From the NCBI RefSeq assembly GCF_021513235.1, contig NZ_CP090976.1, positions 620,001-684,000 of the forward strand: 64,000 bases of DNA, read 5' to 3'. Made by a program: the position numbers and the translations under genes. The notes under the pieces are model-generated. The model had not been told where the DNA came from. It did not search any database and saw only the letters and a program-made list of their open reading frames with translations. The first letter of the stretch is position 1; each line of letters opens with the position of its first letter. Shown piece by piece: positions 61,256 through 64,000 of this stretch. The stretch is from Kaistella sp. 97-N-M2 (GTDB lineage Bacteria; Bacteroidota; Bacteroidia; Flavobacteriales; Weeksellaceae).

Positions 61256-62325
61256 TTCAAGAAGTAAAAAAAAGCGAAATACGGTATCTGGACTTTTGGA
61301 CTTGGTTTAAAAAGCATCAAAACGATTTTTTCGACGCCATCAAAGAGCGCGGTGATGTGGAAGCGAAATTCTTCAATCGAATTGCGCCAAAACTTCAGCA
61401 CATCAATCAAAATTTCTTCGTTCTTGCGGGAATGTCTGGGGAAAATACGGCCGAAATGATTGTCACCGTAGACGGAAATATCAAAGATATCGTTTATGCG
61501 GAAGAACTCATCAAGGCAGCGCCAACGCTGGAACACTGGAAATTCACGGCCTTAAAACCCGAAACCGATATCGAAAAAATTTATATCGAAATGAGCGATC
61601 ACGTGTTTCATAAAGACAGCATTTACTTCTACTCCAACGATGATGAGGATTATCCGGACGAGATTGATTTGGTTTTTGTACATGAAGACCTTAACAGTCA
61701 AAATGAAAGCGAGCTCATTAGCGGCACCTATTTATTCATCGACAATTATTTGGGTGAATTAAATTTTGCCACACAAATTGATAATTTTAGCATCAAAGGA
61801 AAAAATGAGGCAGAAAAAGATCTCATTCCAATTGAAAAACTGAAGGATTTCCTCGGTTGGCGCGAAAGAGAATTCACCGAAAAATACGAAGGCGCTAAAA
61901 TGACCACGACCGAAGATTCCTATTCTTTACTGGAAGGTACGCTGGAAAATGGTTCTCCCTTGCTCGCCACCGTAAATGTGGATTTGTTGCAGTGGAATGA
62001 AAAAGCTTCGCATCCCTGGATTTCAGTTTTACGGATTGAGTTTGTGGGCGATGAAGAAAACGGCTTCCCGGATGATAAAGATTACGACATGTTCAATATT
62101 ATCGAAGATGAAATAATGATTGAACTAAAAACGACGGAAGGAAACCTCAATTTGGGTCGCGAAACGGCGGAAAATTTAAGAGAAATTTATTTTGTGAGCA
62201 AAGACTTCCGAAAGATTTCTAAAGTTCTCGCAGAAACCGTTCAAAAATATCCGGAATACAAAATGAACTTTGAAATTTATAAAGACAAGTACTGGCAATC
62301 CTTCGAAAGATATGGAATTCATTAA
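61252..62325 (+). CDS. Uncharacterised protein, DUF695-like
   Basis: A 357-residue acidic soluble protein with no signal peptide. The C-terminal part (about 205-300), with SLLEGTLENGSPLLATVNVD and HPWISVLRIEFVGDEENGFP, resembles DUF695. The N-terminal half (YLDFWTWFKKHQNDFFDAI onward) is a second domain of unknown function, seen with DUF695 in other bacteria as far as I recall. It overlaps hutI by four bases and is followed 34 bases later by paaB. A role in histidine breakdown is not implied by any motif. Confidence 0.6.
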   Translation: MIQEVKKSEIRYLDFWTWFKKHQNDFFDAIKERGDVEAKFFNRIAPKLQHINQNFFVLAGMSGENTAEMIVTVDGNIKDIVYAEELIKAAPTLEHWKFTALKPETDIEKIYIEMSDHVFHKDSIYFYSNDDEDYPDEIDLVFVHEDLNSQNESELISGTYLFIDNYLGELNFATQIDNFSIKGKNEAEKDLIPIEKLKDFLGWREREFTEKYEGAKMTTTEDSYSLLEGTLENGSPLLATVNVDLLQWNEKASHPWISVLRIEFVGDEENGFPDDKDYDMFNIIEDEIMIELKTTEGNLNLGRETAENLREIYFVSKDFRKISKVLAETVQKYPEYKMNFEIYKDKYWQSFERYGIH

Positions 62326-62359
62326 AAATCTTTATCTTTAAAACCTAAATTAAACTTTA

Positions 62360-62641
62360 ATGAGCAACTTAGATGTATGGGAAGTTTTCATACAAACAAA
62401 ACCCGGACTTTCCCATAAACACGCCGGAATCGTACAGGCCGCGACCGCAGAAATGGCACTGCAGGCTGCAAGAGATGTTTATACCCGAAGAATGGAAGGA
62501 ACCTCTATTTGGGTCGTACCGAGCAAATATTTGGTGACTTCTGAGGGAATCGACAAAGAAGCTTTTTTCGATCCGGCAGATGATAAACTCTATCGGCACC
62601 CTACTTTTTATGAGATCCCGAATGACGTGAAAAACATGTAG
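62360..62641 (+). CDS. paaB: 1,2-phenylacetyl-CoA epoxidase, subunit B
   Basis: Small non-catalytic subunit of the ring-epoxidising PaaABCE complex in aerobic phenylacetate degradation. It has 93 residues, the usual length. WEVFIQTKPGLSHKHAGIVQA and ALQAARDVYTRR are family segments. The expected order is paaA-paaB-paaC-paaD, but the gene in front is the DUF695-like one, so the catalytic subunit paaA is not upstream. paaC follows after 130 bases. Confidence 0.93.
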   Translation: MSNLDVWEVFIQTKPGLSHKHAGIVQAATAEMALQAARDVYTRRMEGTSIWVVPSKYLVTSEGIDKEAFFDPADDKLYRHPTFYEIPNDVKNM

Positions 62642-62771
62642 AATAGACGAAGAGATGATTGACTATTAGATACAAGACGGAGAAAGTTGATGGTAGAATA
62701 TTCTGCTAGGAAACACATTTCGCGAGAACATCTCATATCTCCAATCTTAAAGTCTCCAATCTCTACATCTC
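62642..62771. other. AT-rich spacer between paaB and paaC
   Basis: No gene. It contains a direct repeat of TCTCCAATCT (62738-62764 region, two copies four bases apart) and several GAGATG/CATCTC half-sites. This is an unusually long spacer within an operon; it may be mRNA structure or a dispersed element. Confidence 0.4.
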
Positions 62772-63542
62772 ATGTCTAAAAATTTAAAAAAAATGAATCC
62801 ACTTTATAACTATACTTTAAAATTAGCTGACGACACTTTGATCTATGGTCAAAGACTGGGCGAATTGTGCGGGCAGGGGCCGTATCTGGAAGAAGATATT
62901 GCCTTGACGAATATTGCTTTGGATTATCTGGGACAATCGAATAATTTCTACAAATACGCGGCACAAATTCAGGATTTGGGGAAAACTGAAGATGATCTGG
63001 CTTTCCTGCGTTTGGAAAAGGAATACCTGAATTGCCAACTTTCCGAGCTACCGAACGGTGATTATGCAAACACGATTTTGAAGGTTTATTTCTTCGCGGT
63101 TTATCAGAAAATTCTTTACACGGAATTGATGAAAAGCAGCGATGAACAGCTTGCAGCAATCGCTGAAAAATCTCTGAAAGAAGTAAAATACCATTATACG
63201 CACACTTCAACCTGGATCAAAATGTTTGCGGGCGGAACTGAAGAAAGCAAAATGCGCTTAAAAAATGCGGTCGAAAATTTGTGGGAATACACCGGCGGAA
63301 TGTTTGCGGAAACGCAAGGTGAAGAAGATCTGGCAAAATTAGATGTTGTTCCAAACAGTAGAAATCTGCACGAAATCTGGACAAAAACAATCGAGGAAGA
63401 TTTTCAAAATTTCGGCATCGCAATCCCGGACAGTGACTTTATGCAAAAAGGATCGCGAACCGGTTATCACACAGAATATTTTGGTTTTATTTTATGTGAA
63501 CTGCAATATATGCAGAGAACCTATCCAAACTGCGCCTGGTAA
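62772..63542 (+). CDS. paaC: 1,2-phenylacetyl-CoA epoxidase, subunit C
   Basis: Structural subunit that pairs with PaaA; it has a ferritin-like helical fold without a metal site. It has 256 residues from ATG at 62772 (an alternative ATG lies seven codons downstream, MNPLYNYTLKL). LADDTLIYGQRLGELCG and EDIALTNIALDYLGQSNNFY mark the family, and SRTGYHTEYFGFILCELQYMQ is the conserved C-terminus. Part of paaB-paaC-paaD. Confidence 0.94.
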   Translation: MSKNLKKMNPLYNYTLKLADDTLIYGQRLGELCGQGPYLEEDIALTNIALDYLGQSNNFYKYAAQIQDLGKTEDDLAFLRLEKEYLNCQLSELPNGDYANTILKVYFFAVYQKILYTELMKSSDEQLAAIAEKSLKEVKYHYTHTSTWIKMFAGGTEESKMRLKNAVENLWEYTGGMFAETQGEEDLAKLDVVPNSRNLHEIWTKTIEEDFQNFGIAIPDSDFMQKGSRTGYHTEYFGFILCELQYMQRTYPNCAW

Positions 63543-63551
63543 TTTCAATTT

Positions 63552-63630
63552 GAGAATTTGAGAATGAGTAAATTTGATAATTAAATGACCTCATTCTCAA
63601 CTCGTCACATTTTCAAATCATCAAATTCTC
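63552..63630. repeat. Nested inverted repeats between paaC and paaD
   Basis: Inner arms TTGAGAATGAG (63558-63568) and CTCATTCTCAA (63590-63600) pair perfectly. Outer arms GAGAATTTGA (63552-63561) and TCAAATTCTC (63621-63630) also pair perfectly but overlap the inner left arm, so two alternative hairpins are possible. The structure sits just before the paaD start. Confidence 0.6.
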
Positions 63631-63637
63631 GATTATT

Positions 63638-64000
63638 TTGAACAATCTTTTAGAACTTCTTTCCCAAATTCCGGACCCCGAAATTCCCGTCATTAATATC
63701 GTGGAACTCGGCATTGTGCGGGAAGCCAAAAGGGTTTCCGACAACCAAGTAGAAATCGTGATCACGCCGACGTATTCGGCCTGTCCGGCCATGTTTAATA
63801 TTGAAGAAGACATCATCAAACTTTTTAAGGAAAAAGAAATTACGGCAAAAGTGATCACCAAAATTTCTCCCATTTGGACGACGGACTGGATCACCGACGA
63901 AGCCCGGGAAAAACTGCGCGCTTACGGAATTACGCCGCCCGAAAAAGGAAATCATGAAGACCATCTAAACATCCCCAAAAAATGTCCGAGATGCGGATCC
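63638..64000 (+). CDS. paaD: 1,2-phenylacetate pathway protein PaaD (cut by window end)
   Basis: The frame starts at TTG (63638) and runs to the window end, 121 codons. Its start NNLLELLSQIPDPEIPVINI, and TPTYSACPAMF with a conserved Cys, match PaaD of the MIP18/DUF59 family, an Fe-S assembly protein needed for epoxidase maturation. The tail reaches the first part of a cysteine cluster, NIPKKCPRCGS, which in full-length PaaD continues beyond the edge. Spacing and order with paaB and paaC support the call. No ATG start option is present nearby. Confidence 0.9.
   Translation, partial: MNNLLELLSQIPDPEIPVINIVELGIVREAKRVSDNQVEIVITPTYSACPAMFNIEEDIIKLFKEKEITAKVITKISPIWTTDWITDEAREKLRAYGITPPEKGNHEDHLNIPKKCPRCGS

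Noticed and set aside
1-64000. tRNA, tmRNA or rRNA genes
   Set aside because: No cloverleaf with TTCRA arm or rRNA segment was recognised by eye in the spacers. A tRNAscan run would be decisive.

Overview
The window is a chromosomal segment of a flavobacterium, most likely from the Chryseobacterium/Kaistella/Epilithonimonas group (Weeksellaceae). The reasons are the low GC content, Bacteroidota promoters (TAnnTTTG at -7, with a matching TTG at -33 in the best cases), two proteins with type B type-IX-secretion C-terminal modules, GIN-domain (DUF2807) and DUF4295 proteins, thrombospondin-type-3/OmpA porins, and the gene orders rpmB-rpmG-DUF4295-ftsY and DUF177-rpmF / accB-accC. The assignment rests on gene content only. 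No rRNA, tRNA, CRISPR array, prophage, integrase or intact insertion sequence was seen.

Layout. 1-4.8 kb: end of a surface-polysaccharide cluster with five consecutive glycosyltransferase genes. 4.8-10.1 kb (minus strand): rocD, accB-accC, DUF177-rpmF and pdxA, with a readable promoter/terminator layout. 10.2-17.7 kb: ribE overlapping a histidine kinase, trmN6, a small secreted protein, a stand-alone tsf, a type IX secreted protein and fmt. 17.7-24.7 kb: recQ, two tandem OmpA-type porins (one without the OmpA domain), folK and sppA. 24.7-29.3 kb: a GlsB-type membrane protein, ftsY, ribosomal proteins L28 and L33 with DUF4295, murB and a class I aminotransferase. 29.3-30.3 kb: a gene-free stretch with a degenerate tandem repeat array. 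30.3-38.7 kb: a YjbR-type protein, an M3 metallopeptidase with an extra C-terminal domain, a GIN lipoprotein and what looks like a decayed copy of its tail, an AI-2E-type permease, lemA with two TPM proteins, and folA. 39-46.7 kb: a TRIC-type channel, coaD, ddl, lpxK-PNP, a DUF2059 protein, a NYN/LOTUS protein divergent from dinB, and yceI. 46.9-55.6 kb: an intracellular alpha-amylase with a barstar-like gene, a zinc alcohol dehydrogenase, an NPP-type phosphodiesterase and a 1382-residue type IX secreted protein. 55.6-58.7 kb (minus strand): ruvB, a four-helix-bundle protein, an MBL hydrolase and coaE. 58.8-64 kb: an MFS permease, hutI with a DUF695-like gene, and paaB-paaC-paaD, the last cut by the window end.

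Most of the window is housekeeping: cofactors (pdxA, ribE, folK, folA, coaD, coaE), envelope (murB, ddl, lpxK, accBC), translation (tsf, fmt, L28, L32, L33) and DNA repair (recQ, ruvB, dinB). I found no clearly new multi-gene system. The most unusual items are the 0.7-kb tandem repeat array, the peptidase/Ig-like fusion, the GIN-gene remnant, the OmpA-less porin paralogue behind folK, the paa operon without paaA in front of paaB, and start codons lying directly against -7 boxes.
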